64,000 bases of DNA from PFL42 sp963789825 (GTDB lineage: Bacteria > Chloroflexota > Anaerolineae > Anaerolineales > E44-bin32): positions 186,001-250,000 of the forward strand of contig CAWBME010000001.1 in the NCBI GenBank assembly GCA_963789825.1. Direction: 5' to 3'. Positions within the stretch are counted from its first letter, which is position 1. Each line of letters opens with the position of its first letter. Of the stretch, positions 1 to 10,069 are shown piece by piece. The position numbers and the translations under genes were made by a program. Below the pieces are notes generated by a model. The model made no database searches, was not told the DNA's origin, and worked only from the letters and a program-made list of their open reading frames with translations.

Positions 1-560
1 TGCTGTTCGCCTTTCGACTCTCGCCACTGTACGGGGCACTGATCGCGGCCGGCGCCTTCTTCGACCTGGTCGTGTACACCTTATGGTTGAAGCGGCGCTC
101 AGCTTGGTCGATCCTGTGGGGCGGGATCGCCGGAGCGATGCCGATCGTTGCCGGGCGCGCCCTCGGGGTGGGCGTGATCGACGCCGCAGGGGTCGCCCTC
201 GGGGTCTCCGTGTTGCTGTGGATCCCGACGCACATTCTGACCTTCAACCTGCGCTACGAGGACGACTACCGCCGCGCCGGCATCCCCACCATCCCGCAGG
301 TCTACGGCCAGCGGGCGGCGCGGCGGCTGATCTCGGCCTCCAGCCTGTTGGCGGCAGTCGCCATGATCGCTGCCGCACTCCTCCTTGGCCTGGGGCCGGG
401 CTATCTTCGTCTGCTGACCGTGTTGGGTCTGGGGTTAATCGCCCTGGCCGTGCGCGGCGCGCTGCGCCCGTCGGCCCGGCTCAACTTCGCACTCTTCAAG
501 TACGCTTCAGCCTTCATGCTCAGCGGGATGCTCGTGATCGTGTTGGACAGGCTGGGCTGA
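1..560 (+). CDS. ctaB: Heme O synthase-like UbiA prenyltransferase (5' truncated)
   Basis: C-terminal 185 codons of a polytopic UbiA-family prenyltransferase. The open frame runs in from the left edge, so the start lies outside the window. The segment YTLWLKRRS followed by a Gly/Ala/Pro loop matches the CtaB/UbiA pattern, and DDYRRAGIPTIP is the second conserved acidic loop of protoheme IX farnesyltransferases. Four or five hydrophobic helices follow. Family knowledge: these enzymes add a farnesyl group to heme B to make heme O in the membrane. The usual PPHFWALA stretch reads PTHILTFNL here, so a related prenyltransferase is possible. Family assignment is firm; the exact substrate is less sure. 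Confidence 0.75.
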   Translation, partial: LFAFRLSPLYGALIAAGAFFDLVVYTLWLKRRSAWSILWGGIAGAMPIVAGRALGVGVIDAAGVALGVSVLLWIPTHILTFNLRYEDDYRRAGIPTIPQVYGQRAARRLISASSLLAAVAMIAAALLLGLGPGYLRLLTVLGLGLIALAVRGALRPSARLNFALFKYASAFMLSGMLVIVLDRLG

Positions 561-588
561 GGCAACCCTGCCCGGAGGAGCGATCCGA

Positions 589-963
589 ATGGAGCGAGTG
601 TTCCTGGGAGTTGCCGCGCTGGCCGGAGCGCTGGCTGTGGCCTCCGGCGCCTTCGGCGCCCACGCGTTGGCCGATCGGCTGCCACCGGAACGACTGGCGA
701 CCTTCGAGACCGCTGCCCGCTATCTGATGGTCCACGCCCTGGCGCTGGTCGGCGTCGCACTGGCTTTCGGACGCTGGCCATCGGCAACGGGATGGCTCCA
801 GGCCTCGGGCTGGTGCTTCATCGCCGGCATGCTGCTGTTCTCCGGTAGCCTGTTCCTGCTCACGCTGACCGGCATCCGCTGGCTGGGCGCCATCACCCCG
901 CTGGGCGGGGTGGCCTTCATCGCCGGCTGGATCTGCCTGGCGGTCGCTGCGCTGCGCGGCTAG
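589..963 (+). CDS. DUF423 family small membrane protein
   Basis: A 124-residue protein with four predicted transmembrane helices. The N-terminal GAFGAHAL segment, the middle RYLMVHALAL and the C-terminal TPLGGVAFIAGW are hallmarks of the DUF423 (YgdD/TMEM256) family, and the length matches. Its molecular function is unknown. It starts 28 bases after the prenyltransferase stop with a purine-rich GGAGGAG-like ribosome site upstream, so the two are probably cotranscribed. No frame damage is seen. Confidence 0.85.
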   Translation: MERVFLGVAALAGALAVASGAFGAHALADRLPPERLATFETAARYLMVHALALVGVALAFGRWPSATGWLQASGWCFIAGMLLFSGSLFLLTLTGIRWLGAITPLGGVAFIAGWICLAVAALRG

Positions 964-1175
964 GGTCGGCGCCTGCGAAGCCGCCCGCCCCGCTGCTCGC
1001 TGGTCGAGCAGCACGCTGAGCAGGTGTGGGTTCCCCAGTAACTGGGTCCGCAAGCGCTCGGCCTATCGACGAGCGCCTCAAGGCGAGGCCTCCGGCCACT
1101 GCAGGCTGTCCGGACGGGCAGCGTTGGTCACGTCGCAGAGGCATACTCGGTGCAGGCGCGGTCGCCGGCCGGGGT

Positions 1176-1541
1176 TCAGCTTCCCAGGGCGAAGAACATC
1201 GGGCTGAGATAGGGAACCAGCCAGATCAGCCAGACCGCCACACTGAACTTGTGGAAGTTCTGGATCCAGTGTTCATCTTTTCGCACCAGCACGACCGTGG
1301 CCCAGATCGCGTGGATGAACATCAGAACGATGGCCAGCACGCCGGTCAGACCGTGAACATCGAACGTCAGCCCGCCGGCGAACTCGAACATCATCCCCGT
1401 GCCCCAGGTGTCACACAGCAGGCCCAGCCAGAAGAACACCAGATGCCATGGTTTCAGCCTTCCCGAGATCCGCTCACCCCACACGCCGATGGAGTAGAAG
1501 ACCAGCGCCAAGGTGATGACGATGCTTGCGGTGCTTGACAC
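1176..1541 (-). CDS. HsmA-like four-helix membrane protein
   Basis: 121-residue integral membrane protein. The pattern LVFYSIGVWGERISGRLK, then WHLVFFWLGLLCDTWGTGMM and a C-terminal NFHKFSVAVWLIWLVPY, fits the HsmA-type (TIGR03987) family of small membrane proteins of poorly known role. A longer in-frame start exists at 1589. I chose GTG at 1541 because TAGGAG lies 7 bases upstream and the protein then begins directly before helix 1. It is a single gene between oppositely oriented neighbours. Confidence 0.7.
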   Translation of the reverse strand: MSSTASIVITLALVFYSIGVWGERISGRLKPWHLVFFWLGLLCDTWGTGMMFEFAGGLTFDVHGLTGVLAIVLMFIHAIWATVVLVRKDEHWIQNFHKFSVAVWLIWLVPYLSPMFFALGS

Positions 1542-1718
1542 GTTCTCGCTCCTACGATCCGGGATTGAGGCGGGTCGCTGTTCCGACAATTCTCGCGCCC
1601 GCCGAATATCGCTTGACTAGTGCTTCGTCCAGACACACAACCTTCCGGTCCTGTCGTCTGGGCCTGGACCTCGGCCGCCGGCCAAGAACGTGGTGGCAGG
1701 TGCGGAAGTGCGCCAGGC

Positions 1719-3308
1719 TCAGTTCGCGGGACCTACCCATGCCGCAAACTGCGCATCGAGTTCGCACCCACAGGCAGACTCGAAGGCCGCCTGCATTTCC
1801 TGCGCTGTGCCAATTCCGTAGCGGTTCTGCTCGGCGTAGGCGCGCAGCCCTTGGTCGAGCGCCAGCTGGCCGATCTCGTCGGCGATCGCTTCGAAGAACA
1901 GCCCGCCGCGTCCGTAGACGATGCCGCTGTACTCGGCCGGGGTGTAGGCGCCGACCGGCTGGCCGATCGGGATCGGCTCGCCACCGACTTGGTCCCAGCG
2001 TCCCTGCAGGGAGGCACGATACCCGGCGGCGCCCGGCGGCCCGTACTGATCGCCGAAATACAGCAGCGTGACATACTGAGCTAGCGACTCGTCCAGCCAC
2101 GGCTGGTCGATCTGATCGTTGCCCACCAGGCTGTAGAACCACTGGTGCGCCACCTCATGGGCGGTGACGCCCTCCAGCATCGGTAGCGGGTATTGCAGGT
2201 TGTCCTCCGGGTACATGCGCTGCGCCATGGCGACCACGCCTGGATACTCGACGCCCAGCGCCAGGGTCGGTGTGCTCACCATGTCCAGTTCGGCAAAGGG
2301 GTAGGCGCCATAGCGCTCGCCGAAGTCGAGCAGCGAGCTCTCGGTGAAGTCGAGCACATTGGCTGCTCCGGTTTCGAGTCCCGGCAGCGTCGTGCTGCGC
2401 ACGCGGACCCCCTGCACCTGCCGCTCTTCGGCCACGAAGTCCGGGCTACCGGCCAGGTAGAAATCGCGCACCGGTCCGGCGGCATACTCGCGCACCGTCC
2501 GTCCCTCCGCCTCCGACTTGGCGACCTCGACGCCCGAGGTCACCAGCACCAGATCCTGCGGAGCCTCTACTCGCACCCGGTAGAAGCCACTGTCGGCATA
2601 CACCACGTCGCCGTACTCGGGCGGGATCTCGGTGTTCCAGCCGGTCTCGTCGTAGACCGCCAGGATCGGGTAGATGTGCGGCAGCGCCAGCACGCCCTCG
2701 GCCAGGCCAAAGACGCCGTAGTTGCCGGAGGATTCTGTCGGCACCTCGATCTCGTAGTCCAGCGAGATCGCCGCACGCTCCCCGGGTAGCAGCGGCTCAG
2801 CGAGCGGAACGGTCATCACGCTGTCCATGGCCTCGAGCAGGACATCCACTGGCTCTCCGTCGACCGCCAGGCGGGTGACGTCGATCGCGCCGCCCAGCAG
2901 GTTCGGGTACAGGCGGAAGACGATCCGGTCGAGCGGGACGTCCTCGCTGTTGGTGAAGAGCACTTCCTGCCGGCCGGTGATCGAGGTCAGATCCTGCGAG
3001 ATCGCCAGGTCGATATGGTAGACTGGGCGCGTCGGGAAGCGACATCGAGGATGGCCTGTTCGCCCTCCAGCAGGTTGGAGCGGTAGATCGAGCGGTCGAG
3101 CCAGGCGGTCTCGAACAGCGCCGGCGGCGGGACATCGAGGTCGGCCAGCGTCATGGGCGTGGGCGAGGCGGGAGGCAGTGCAGCAGCCTCGAACATCGGC
3201 GCGGGCGCTGGGCTTTCGGGCAGCCAGCGCGTCACGGCCTGACAGGCGAGCGTCGAGTGCACCAACGGCCAAGATCACTGGCAATGCGAGAGAATTCTGG
3301 ATGCGCAT
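1719..3308 (-). CDS. M1-type metallopeptidase lipoprotein (frame-interrupted)
   Basis: Secreted zinc aminopeptidase-like protein of about 530 codons. The start is ATG at 3308 with AGGTG upstream. The first residues form a signal peptide that, after a frame change near 3260, ends in a lipobox LAC, so the protein is probably membrane-anchored. A second frame change near 3030 leads into RPVYHIDLAISQ, the start of the M1 N-terminal beta domain. The catalytic motif HEVAHQWF (about 2137-2160) is followed by a distal DESLAQYV glutamate region, the HEXXH(X18)E arrangement of gluzincins. The C-terminal part resembles truncated M1 proteins lacking the large helical domain. Both breaks look like sequence indels, not natural decay. 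Confidence 0.8.
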   Translation of the reverse strand: MRIQNSLALPVILAVGALDARLSGRDALAARKPSARADVRGCCTASRLAHAHDAGRPRCPAAGAVRDRLARPLDLPLQPAGGRTGHPRCRFPTRPVYHIDLAISQDLTSITGRQEVLFTNSEDVPLDRIVFRLYPNLLGGAIDVTRLAVDGEPVDVLLEAMDSVMTVPLAEPLLPGERAAISLDYEIEVPTESSGNYGVFGLAEGVLALPHIYPILAVYDETGWNTEIPPEYGDVVYADSGFYRVRVEAPQDLVLVTSGVEVAKSEAEGRTVREYAAGPVRDFYLAGSPDFVAEERQVQGVRVRSTTLPGLETGAANVLDFTESSLLDFGERYGAYPFAELDMVSTPTLALGVEYPGVVAMAQRMYPEDNLQYPLPMLEGVTAHEVAHQWFYSLVGNDQIDQPWLDESLAQYVTLLYFGDQYGPPGAAGYRASLQGRWDQVGGEPIPIGQPVGAYTPAEYSGIVYGRGGLFFEAIADEIGQLALDQGLRAYAEQNRYGIGTAQEMQAAFESACGCELDAQFAAWVGPAN

Positions 3309-3387
3309 GACTGCACCTACTTTCCCGATGCGTAGGCCGCTATCATACCCGGCTTGACGCGGCCCGACGCTCGCCTCCCGAACGCGA

Positions 3388-3411
3388 AGCCCGCCTCGGC
3401 GGAGGCGGGCT
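3388..3411. terminator. Perfect 10-bp hairpin between two minus-strand genes
   Basis: A 10-bp GC-rich perfect stem (AGCCCGCCTC / GAGGCGGGCT) with a GGCG loop lies between the protease and the metallopeptidase genes. Its best T run (CTTTT) is on the plus-strand side, although both neighbours are on the minus strand. It is therefore hairpin-like with uncertain terminator function. Confidence 0.45.
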
Positions 3412-3436
3412 CTTTTGACCTCTCGCATGGTAGCGT

Positions 3437-4291
3437 CTAGTCGTCTGGCAGGAAGCTGTTGATCCACTCCAGCACTTCGGGGATATCCACCCGCGCCGAA
3501 TAGCCAACACCTGAGCAGTTGACATTCGTGACGTAGGAGTTGACTGCCAACACGGTGTCGGTTCCGCCAAGCAGGTCGGGTCCGCCGGAGTCGCCGAAGC
3601 ACGTCCCGCCCGAGCCGCCGCCGGGATTGAGGGCGAGCTTCATGTAGTCGGCGCTATGCACGAACTTGCCGGACACGAGGTTGCTGGGAGCGTATAGCCT
3701 GACCCGAGGTCCGGTCCAGCGATAGTACGGTGGCGGTTGGGGAAGCTCCTTCCCCGGGATCTTCGCCTGTTCCGACACGCCATAGCCTACAAAATCGATG
3801 GCCGACTTGTTCTTCAGCGTGTCGACCAACCCTGCGGTCGGGAGGTCAGCGAAGCCGCCAACGTCGATATCCTCATCCAGCACGACGATGCCGACATCCC
3901 CGTAGGAGAACGCCGGGAGGCCATTCCCATCGTAGGGGGTCACGTTGTAGTCCGGGTACAGATAGGGGGTCCCTTCAGTAGCTCCGCTCCCTTCGCCGCC
4001 ATAGGGGTAGAGCGGGAATGGCACAGCATCGTAGGTGACATCTTCAGCAAACCACACCCTCGCTGCGACAGCACCTTCCGTGCAGTGCCCGGCCGTCAGG
4101 ACGACGTTAGGGGCGATCAACGACCCGCTGCAGCGCCAGCCTGGTTCCCCGGGTGCGTAATCGAACACCAAGAGCCCGACGTACGGATGCCGACCCGCAT
4201 CCGGCTGACCATTCGTGATCGCGCCGGCAATCCCCGCCGTCGCCAACACCAGCACCAATGCCACGACCAATGCAATCGAGATCTTCCTCAT
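3437..4291 (-). CDS. Secreted trypsin-like (S1) serine protease
   Basis: 284 residues. ATG at 4291 has a GGAGG ribosome site and begins a clear signal peptide (MRKISIALVVALVLVLATAG). The mature protein starts near ITNGQPDAGRHPYV, like the activated N-terminus of chymotrypsin-fold proteases. The catalytic triad is visible: His69 in TAGHC, Asp132 in GDVGIVVL and Ser235 in GDSGGP. Conserved cysteines pair around the His and Ser sites. A further upstream in-frame ATG is not used because it would bury the signal peptide. Exported endopeptidase of unknown substrate; complete and undamaged. Confidence 0.92.
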   Translation of the reverse strand: MRKISIALVVALVLVLATAGIAGAITNGQPDAGRHPYVGLLVFDYAPGEPGWRCSGSLIAPNVVLTAGHCTEGAVAARVWFAEDVTYDAVPFPLYPYGGEGSGATEGTPYLYPDYNVTPYDGNGLPAFSYGDVGIVVLDEDIDVGGFADLPTAGLVDTLKNKSAIDFVGYGVSEQAKIPGKELPQPPPYYRWTGPRVRLYAPSNLVSGKFVHSADYMKLALNPGGGSGGTCFGDSGGPDLLGGTDTVLAVNSYVTNVNCSGVGYSARVDIPEVLEWINSFLPDD

Positions 4292-4981
4292 GGCCTCCTC
4301 CTTTGGATGAGCTCTCAGCGGCTCGGCATGTTCGCAGGTTTGGATTGGTTTTCGCCAGTCGCACCTCCTCCGGGAACTCGTCCGTCGGCGGGTGAGCCGC
4401 CTTCGGACGCGAACCTTCAGTGTGTGTGCTTGCCTGGGCGGACAGCCCGGTGTGGAGCGCTCGGCCTTCCCCTGCCGAGCGCCTACCACCGGTTCAGATC
4501 CAGCCTAGCATCAGCCAGCATGCCGAGTCAACCACTGCCGCCCGTTCGACCGCCAAGCGTCAGGCTGGCGTAGCCTGGCGGTCTGCCAAGCACGCCGGAG
4601 GCGGTCCCAGGCCCGTTTGCTCCAAGCGGAACAATCCTAGCTGGCCGCTGAAGAGACACCGTGTGATCGTCCAACCCTCTCCCCTCGCTCCTCCCCCTGC
4701 CCAGCCGACATCCGCGAACTCTGCACGAGTCCCACAGGGCAAGGGGCGGAATTCCTGGGGGGGTGATGTCGAAAGCACGTTTTGTCACCAAGCTCCTAGG
4801 CCCCGTGCACGGTTGTTCCCCGGCAATCCGACCCCGCCAGCACCATTCCTTCATACCTCACCCTTCATCATCGATTTCTCAATGGCCGACACCGTACCAC
4901 CGCAACTTCCTCTACCTTCCCCCTGTAGTCCCCGTAGGCGCCGCCCACTCGATCGGCGAGCGACCCTTCAGGAGGTGCGTC
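4292..4981. other. Intergenic region, about 690 bp
   Basis: Region between the divergent protease (minus) and membrane-protein (plus) genes. Open frames cross it, but none has a recognisable domain or a convincing start. The only assignable element is the AGGAGGT ribosome site just before 4982. No tRNA, repeat or strong promoter was identified. Confidence 0.5.
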
Positions 4982-5525
4982 ATGGCCGACGTCTCTGCGA
5001 TATTCGGAATCCTGCTCATGCTGGCGATTGTCTTTCCCGGACTGATGTTCACCGTGTGGCTGCTCTTCCCCGACAAGGTCTCCCAGGCCGAGGCGGTCCT
5101 GCCGCGCCGCCCGCGGACGGGCGTTCGGCGTCGGCCTGGGTTCGGTGTCGGTCGTTCTTCTCGTCTCCTTGGTCCTGCTGAATGCCGCCGCCGGCGTGGG
5201 ACAGTTCCTCGGCTGGCTGCTGATCGCCGCCGGGCTGGCGCTGGCCTCGATCGGCGCCGCCGGGCTGGCGCTGCTGATGGGTCGGCAGCTCAGCCTGGTC
5301 GCCGGCGGAGGCCTGGGCACGGTGCGCGCCTTCCTTGGAGGGGTCGTGGCGCTCGAGCTGGCGGCAGGCTTCCCGGTGATCGGCTGGCTGCTGGTCATCC
5401 CCGGCGCCACGTTGTTCGGCCTCGGCGCCTGCGTGCTGGCCCTGTTCCACTGGTCGCCGCGCCCCGGTTGTCTCCGGCCGAAGTCGGCCGCCGCACCGGC
5501 CAGCCTATCGCCACGCGAGGCGTGA
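4982..5525 (+). CDS. Unknown polytopic membrane protein (one frame change)
   Basis: About 181 codons, start ATG 4982 with AGGAGGT five bases upstream. The N-terminus (MADVSAIFGILLMLAIVFPG) is a transmembrane helix resembling a type of short-domain membrane protein. A frame change near 5115 joins PDKVSQAEAVLPRRPR to FGVGLGSVSVVLLVSLVLLN, after which several Gly/Ala/Leu-rich helices follow. No family is recognised. The stop at 5525 directly abuts the start of the DUF1800 gene, suggesting cotranscription. Function unknown. Confidence 0.6.
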
Positions 5526-7051
5526 GTGGCTCGCAGCGCAAACCTCGATCGGCGCTCGTTTCTCCGCCTGTCTGCGCTGGTGGCTGCCAGCGGCGCGGCC
5601 TCGGCCTGCCTGCCCTCCGGACGGCTGCAGGGTCAGGCCTACAGCCGCCTGGCGGCTGAGCCGGAAGCGCTTTCCGCCCTGCCACCGCTCGACCCGGCTG
5701 CCTTCGCCGTGCTGCGCCGACTGACCTTCGGTCCGACGCTGCAAGAACGTCAGCGCCTGGCGCAATTCGGCCCGCACGCCTGGATCGAAGAACAGCTCGC
5801 CCCCGAGACCATCGACAATTCCGCCTGTGAGCTGCGGCTGCGGGCGCTCGAGTTCGCTCAACCTCACGGCGGGCGAGCTCGCCGACTGGAGCGACAAGCT
5901 GTTCGACGAGGTCGACCGTCACAGCGTGCCCGATGAACTGGGCCAGGCAGCGCTGCTGCGCCAGCTGACCAGCCGCCGCCAGCTGTATGAGCGCATGGTC
6001 GATTTCTGGAGCGATCACTTCAACATCTCCACCGACAAGGGGGAGTGTTACTTCCTGAAGACGGTCGACGATCGGGAGGTCATTCGCCCGCATGCCCTGG
6101 GCCGCTTCGGCGATCTGCTGCAGGCCTCGGCGCATTCGCCGGCGATGCTCGTCTATCTCGACAACCAGGCCAATCAGGCTGGCAGCCCCAACGAGAACTA
6201 CGCCCGGGAGGTGCTCGAGCTGCACACGCTGGGAGTCGACGGCGGATACACCCGAGCGCGATGTGATGGAACTCGCACGCTGCCTGACGGGCTGGACGGT
6301 CAAGCAGCACTTCTGGCGCGGGCAGTTCACCTTCCGCCCCGAGGCGCACGACAGCGGCCCCAAGCAGGTGCTGGGCATTCCGGTCGCGCCCGGCGGGCTG
6401 GACGAAGCCGAGGGTGTGCTCGCCCGACTGGCGGAGGATCCGGCGACCGCCCGCCTGGTTTGCACCAAGCTCGTGCGTCGTTTCATCGCCGACCCTCCGC
6501 CGATGGATCTCGTGCAACGCGCCGCTCAGCACTTCGGCGAGAGCGGCGGCGACCTGCGCCAGGTGCTGCGCCTGATCCTGCTCGACGGTCTCCCCCGCAT
6601 GCAGCTCCGCTTCACCCGACCGGCCGACTTCGTCGTCTCTGCGCTGCGCCAGCTGCATGCACGCCTCGACCAACCGAGGGAGCTGCTGCCGCATCTCCGG
6701 CGAATGGGGCAGCCGTACTTCGCCTGGCCAACCCCCGACGGCTATCCGGACCACGACGATGCCTGGCGGCACAACTTGCTGCCGCGCTGGCAGTTCGCTC
6801 TCAGCTTGGCCCAGGGTGAGCTGCCGGGCGTGGTGGTCCCCTGGAGCGCGATCCGCCAATTGGCATCCGATCAGGATACCGGCGCAACCGCCGATGTGCT
6901 GAGCCGGCTGCTCTTGGGAGCACCGCTCGACCCGGCGGCGAAACAGGATCTGCTGATCAAGATCCGCGCGGCCGGCGCCTCGGACCCGGAGGAGATCGAC
7001 CGGGTGTTCTTGGCCGGTTTGGTGGCCTCGCCGGCCTTCCTGTGGCGCTAG
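5526..7051 (+). CDS. DUF1800 family protein with Tat signal (two frame changes)
   Basis: About 508 codons from GTG 5526. The N-terminus has a twin-arginine signal (DRRSFLRLSALVAASGAASA) ending in a possible lipobox SAC. LRRLTFGPT near residue 60, RQLYERMVDFWSDHFNI, NENYAREVLELHTLGVDGGYT and ELARCLTGWTV are the defining DUF1800 motifs in order. Frame changes occur near 5855 and 6250; joining the frames gives a full-length family member. DUF1800 proteins are exported, of unknown activity, and are nearly always followed by a DUF1501 gene, as here. Confidence 0.85.
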
Positions 7052-7138
7052 CCCCGGTGGCGGAGACCCCCGGGGCGGCCAGGCCTCGGGTGCCCGGGCA
7101 GATCCTCTGGCAATCCATTCTGCTTCGAGGGACACGAG

Positions 7139-8359
7139 ATGAAGCCGACTTCCCGACGGGCGCGCGGTGCAGGCTCCAGGCAGGCATCCTGCGTGCGGTA
7201 TGCCTTCAACCCGGGTGGCCCAATTCGCGACGTGCTGGTGGTGGTCTTCCTGCGCGGCGCCGCCGACGCCTTGAACATGGTCGTTCCGCACGGTGACCCG
7301 GCTTACTATGCCCTGCGCCCGACGCTGGGCATCGCCCGCCCCGACGACCGACGGGGCGAGCTTGCCGAGCGAACTATCGATCTTGACGGTTTCTTCGGGC
7401 TTCACCCGGCGCTCTCCCCGCTGCGCCGGCCGTGGGACGACGGCCAGCTGGCGATCGTACATGCCACCGGTGCACCGGACGAGTCGCGCAGCCACTTCCT
7501 GTCGATGGAACTCATGGACGCGCGGCGCTGTCCGATCCGGAAGGCCCGGCCACCGGCTGGCTCGGGCGCTACCTGTCCCAGTCGCAGCCCGAGCCTGCCT
7601 CCCCACTGCGAGCCGTCGCCTGGGGCGACCGACCGCCGCGGCAGCCTGCTCGGCTCGATCCCGGTGACGACGCTCCAGTCGATTGCCGACGCCCACCTCG
7701 GCTCGGACAAGGCGCCGCTGGATGCCTTCCAGGCGGCGCTGGCCGCGCTCTACCAGCCGCTCAATTCTCTCGGCGCCACCGGCCAGGAGGTGCTGCGCCT
7801 GGTCGGCTCGCTCGACCGGCTGCGAGGCAATGGGCAGGCATCACTCCAGGCATACCCCGAGACGGACTTCGGACGCGCCCTCGAGCAAACCGCCCGGTTG
7901 ATCCACGCCGAGGTCGGCCTGGAGGTCGCCGCTCTCGACCTCGGCGGCTGGGATACCCACTTCGCGCAAGGGGGCAGCCAGGGCCTGATGGCCAGGCTGC
8001 TGGCCGAGCTCGCCAGCGGCATGGCCGCCTTCTATGGCGACCTCGGCGAAGCCGTCGCCGGCGTCACGCTGCTGACGATGTCGGAGTTCGGACGGCGTGC
8101 GTACGAGAACGGCAGCCTGGGGACCGACCACGGGCACGGCGGCTGCATGTTGGTCCTTGGCGGGAACATCGCCGGCGGGGCGGTGCACGGCCGTTGGCCG
8201 GGACTGGACGCGGGCAACCTGTTCGGCCCCGGCGACCTGGCGATCACGACGGACTACCGCGATGTGCTGACCGAGCTGTGCCTGCCTGCGTCCGGCGCGC
8301 AGGATCAGGAGGTCTTGTTCCCAGGGTACCGGCCCCGGCGCGTGGGGCTGCGAGGCTAG
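7139..8359 (+). CDS. DUF1501 family protein (compensated frame change)
   Basis: 406 codons, partner of the DUF1800 gene 88 bases upstream. LVVVFLRGAADALNMVVPHGD, the Tyr-rich LRPTLGIARP segment, SHFLSMELMD, LDLGGWDTHF, MSEFGRRAYENGSLGTDHGHGG and the final LFPGY are DUF1501 hallmarks; the His/Asp-rich GTDHGHG resembles a metal site of the alkaline phosphatase-like superfamily. Between about 7525 and 7635 the correct reading lies in another frame (GPATGWLGRYLSQSQPEP), so two opposite indels cancel and the frame stays open. Probable exported protein, unknown substrate. Confidence 0.85.
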   Translation: MKPTSRRARGAGSRQASCVRYAFNPGGPIRDVLVVVFLRGAADALNMVVPHGDPAYYALRPTLGIARPDDRRGELAERTIDLDGFFGLHPALSPLRRPWDDGQLAIVHATGAPDESRSHFLSMELMDARRCPIRKARPPAGSGATCPSRSPSLPPHCEPSPGATDRRGSLLGSIPVTTLQSIADAHLGSDKAPLDAFQAALAALYQPLNSLGATGQEVLRLVGSLDRLRGNGQASLQAYPETDFGRALEQTARLIHAEVGLEVAALDLGGWDTHFAQGGSQGLMARLLAELASGMAAFYGDLGEAVAGVTLLTMSEFGRRAYENGSLGTDHGHGGCMLVLGGNIAGGAVHGRWPGLDAGNLFGPGDLAITTDYRDVLTELCLPASGAQDQEVLFPGYRPRRVGLRG

Positions 8360-8412
8360 GGCCGGGCCGCGCCGGCCGTGGCCGGCGTCAACCGTTCTGC
8401 GGGAGGCTGTCG

Positions 8413-9154
8413 ATGCGCTCAATCACCACCACGATCCACTGGCAGGGGATGTGGACCGTATGGGCCTGGATCGCCACGGGCCTGCTGTTCGCCGCCCTGC
8501 TCCTCGGGGATCGTTCGGCGCCCAGGTCACCCTACTGGGCGTCCGAGCTTGTGCTGTACGGCCTTCTCCTCGGAGGGATGTGGGCGAATCGCAGGTACGA
8601 TCTGAAGAAGAAGCTGCCCATCCCGAGGCGCTTCGCGCCTTCTCGCCTACGTCTTCTTGGTCTGGCTGTTCGGGATGCTGTTCGAAATCAGCCTGACGGT
8701 CACTGGAGAAGGGGTCGGAGGGCTGCACGCTCAGACGCTGCCCTCCTTCATTCTGGCCCAAGGCGACTACATTCCGATCGCCTTGATCTCGTATCTTGTC
8801 ATCCGGCGCACCCAGGCCTCGTTTCGGGATGTCTTCTTCTTCGCCGGGGGCAAGAGCCTGACGGAAGGCCTGATCTTCAGCGGGGCGCTCACCTCGCTGG
8901 TCCTTTCGCCGAGCTTCTGGCTTGCACCTTTGGGCCTGGCGTACTACACGCTCGCCTACGCCAGCTTCATTGCCCTACCCTTGCTGATCGTTGACGAGCA
9001 ACTCTTGTGGAAGGGGCCCGAGCGAGCCGAGCGGCACTCGATTCTCTTCTTCTGGATTCTGGGCTTCATCCTGGCGATGGGGATCCGCCTGTTCTGGGGG
9101 CTGATCTACGGACCGTGGGTGACTCAGCTCTTTCACCTTCCGCCCAGCCCTTAG
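8413..9154 (+). CDS. Unknown polytopic membrane protein (one frame change)
   Basis: About 246 codons from ATG 8413. The first frame gives helices MWTVWAWIATGLLFAALLL and SELVLYGLLLGGMWANRRYD. A frame change near 8630 (after KKLPIPRR) joins to LLAYVFLVWLFGMLFEISLT. Further helices and the motif FEISLTVTGEGVGGLH follow, ending in FWGLIYGPWVTQLFHLPP. About six or seven transmembrane segments in total. No family recognised; it could be a CPBP-like or other small membrane protein, but no catalytic motif supports this. Confidence 0.6.
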
Positions 9155-9466
9155 CCCCACACGACGCCTGTGGGACGGGGCAACTGGCGCCTGGCCGGGT
9201 TCGATCTCGGCCACCGCAGGATCGCCTTCCCTGCCGTTCAAGGTCGACGCGGCAGGGCGACAAGGGGGCGTTCCCCGATCTCGCCGTCAACGGCACGCAA
9301 GGTACTTGGCACAACAGGCTGGGTTCGGAGGCGGCCTTCGATCGCAGGCACGCGAACGCGTGCAATGACCACCGGCCGCATCGGCTCAGGCCGCCAGAAG
9401 CCGCAGTGGGATTCAGGCCTGGCGGCATTACCGCCGGGCCCACGACTTGTCGCCGCGGGTAAGCCT
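9155..9466. other. Intergenic region between convergent genes
   Basis: About 310 bases between the ends of a plus-strand and a minus-strand gene. No gene, clear terminator or repeat was recognised. Confidence 0.5.
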
Positions 9467-10069
9467 CTACTCGAGCGAAGCCTTTGCAGCTTGCTGCAGC
9501 GCTTCGATCGCCTCGGGGCTTGCCGGCCCCGACATCCGCCACAGCACCTCGCCTTCCCGGTCGATCAGCATCACCACGATGGACTCCTCGTCGGGGATCT
9601 CGAGCGCCTGGCGGAAGGCCGGTTTGTCCAGGTACAGCGTGATGGTTGTGGCGCGCGCCACCGGGTCGGGAATGCCGGAGCGCATCCCGCCGTCGATGAA
9701 CAGGCGCGCCGCCGGATTGAGGCGGTCGATCGTCGGCAGTTCGTAGTAGGCCAACGCCTTGTACTGCTGAGACAGATCACGGGCCACCGGCAGCCAGGTG
9801 TTGACGTCGAATTGGTGGACCTGCTGGAAGGCGATCATCAACAGCGCGACCTCGCCCTCGATATCCTGGGGCAGCGTGTAACCCCGCCCAGAGAGGCTGG
9901 ACCCTCGCACTGTCGGGAAGCGCACGCCCTCCAGCGCCTTCGGATCGATCCGTGCCTGAGGGTTGATGAAGCGGTCATACCCCCACAGGCCGAGCGCGAT
10001 CACGGCAACAGCGATGACGATAGCTGCAAACCAGGCCATCCCTGCATTCCTCCTTCGCTTGGCCAGCAT
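9467..10069 (-). CDS. Membrane-anchored thioredoxin-fold-like protein (ATP10-like pattern)
   Basis: 200 residues with one N-terminal membrane anchor (MAWFAAIVIAVAVIALGLWG) and an exported domain. The pattern FPTVRGSSLSGRGYTLPQDI, VALLMIAFQQVHQFDVNTW, YYELPTI, GMRSGIPDPVAR and a C-terminal VMLIDREGEVLWRMSG resembles AhpC/TSA-like proteins of the ATP10/YtfJ type. No CxxC is present, so a classical redox role is unlikely. The start may be at 10069 (KRRR before the helix) or at the internal ATG 10039, which has GGAGG nine bases upstream. The role is unknown. Confidence 0.6.
   Translation of the reverse strand: MLAKRRRNAGMAWFAAIVIAVAVIALGLWGYDRFINPQARIDPKALEGVRFPTVRGSSLSGRGYTLPQDIEGEVALLMIAFQQVHQFDVNTWLPVARDLSQQYKALAYYELPTIDRLNPAARLFIDGGMRSGIPDPVARATTITLYLDKPAFRQALEIPDEESIVVMLIDREGEVLWRMSGPASPEAIEALQQAAKASLE

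Noticed and set aside
4420..5181. 250-codon plus-strand open frame before the membrane protein gene
   Set aside because: Pro/Ser/Arg-rich product without motifs, and it overlaps the real start at 4982 in another frame.
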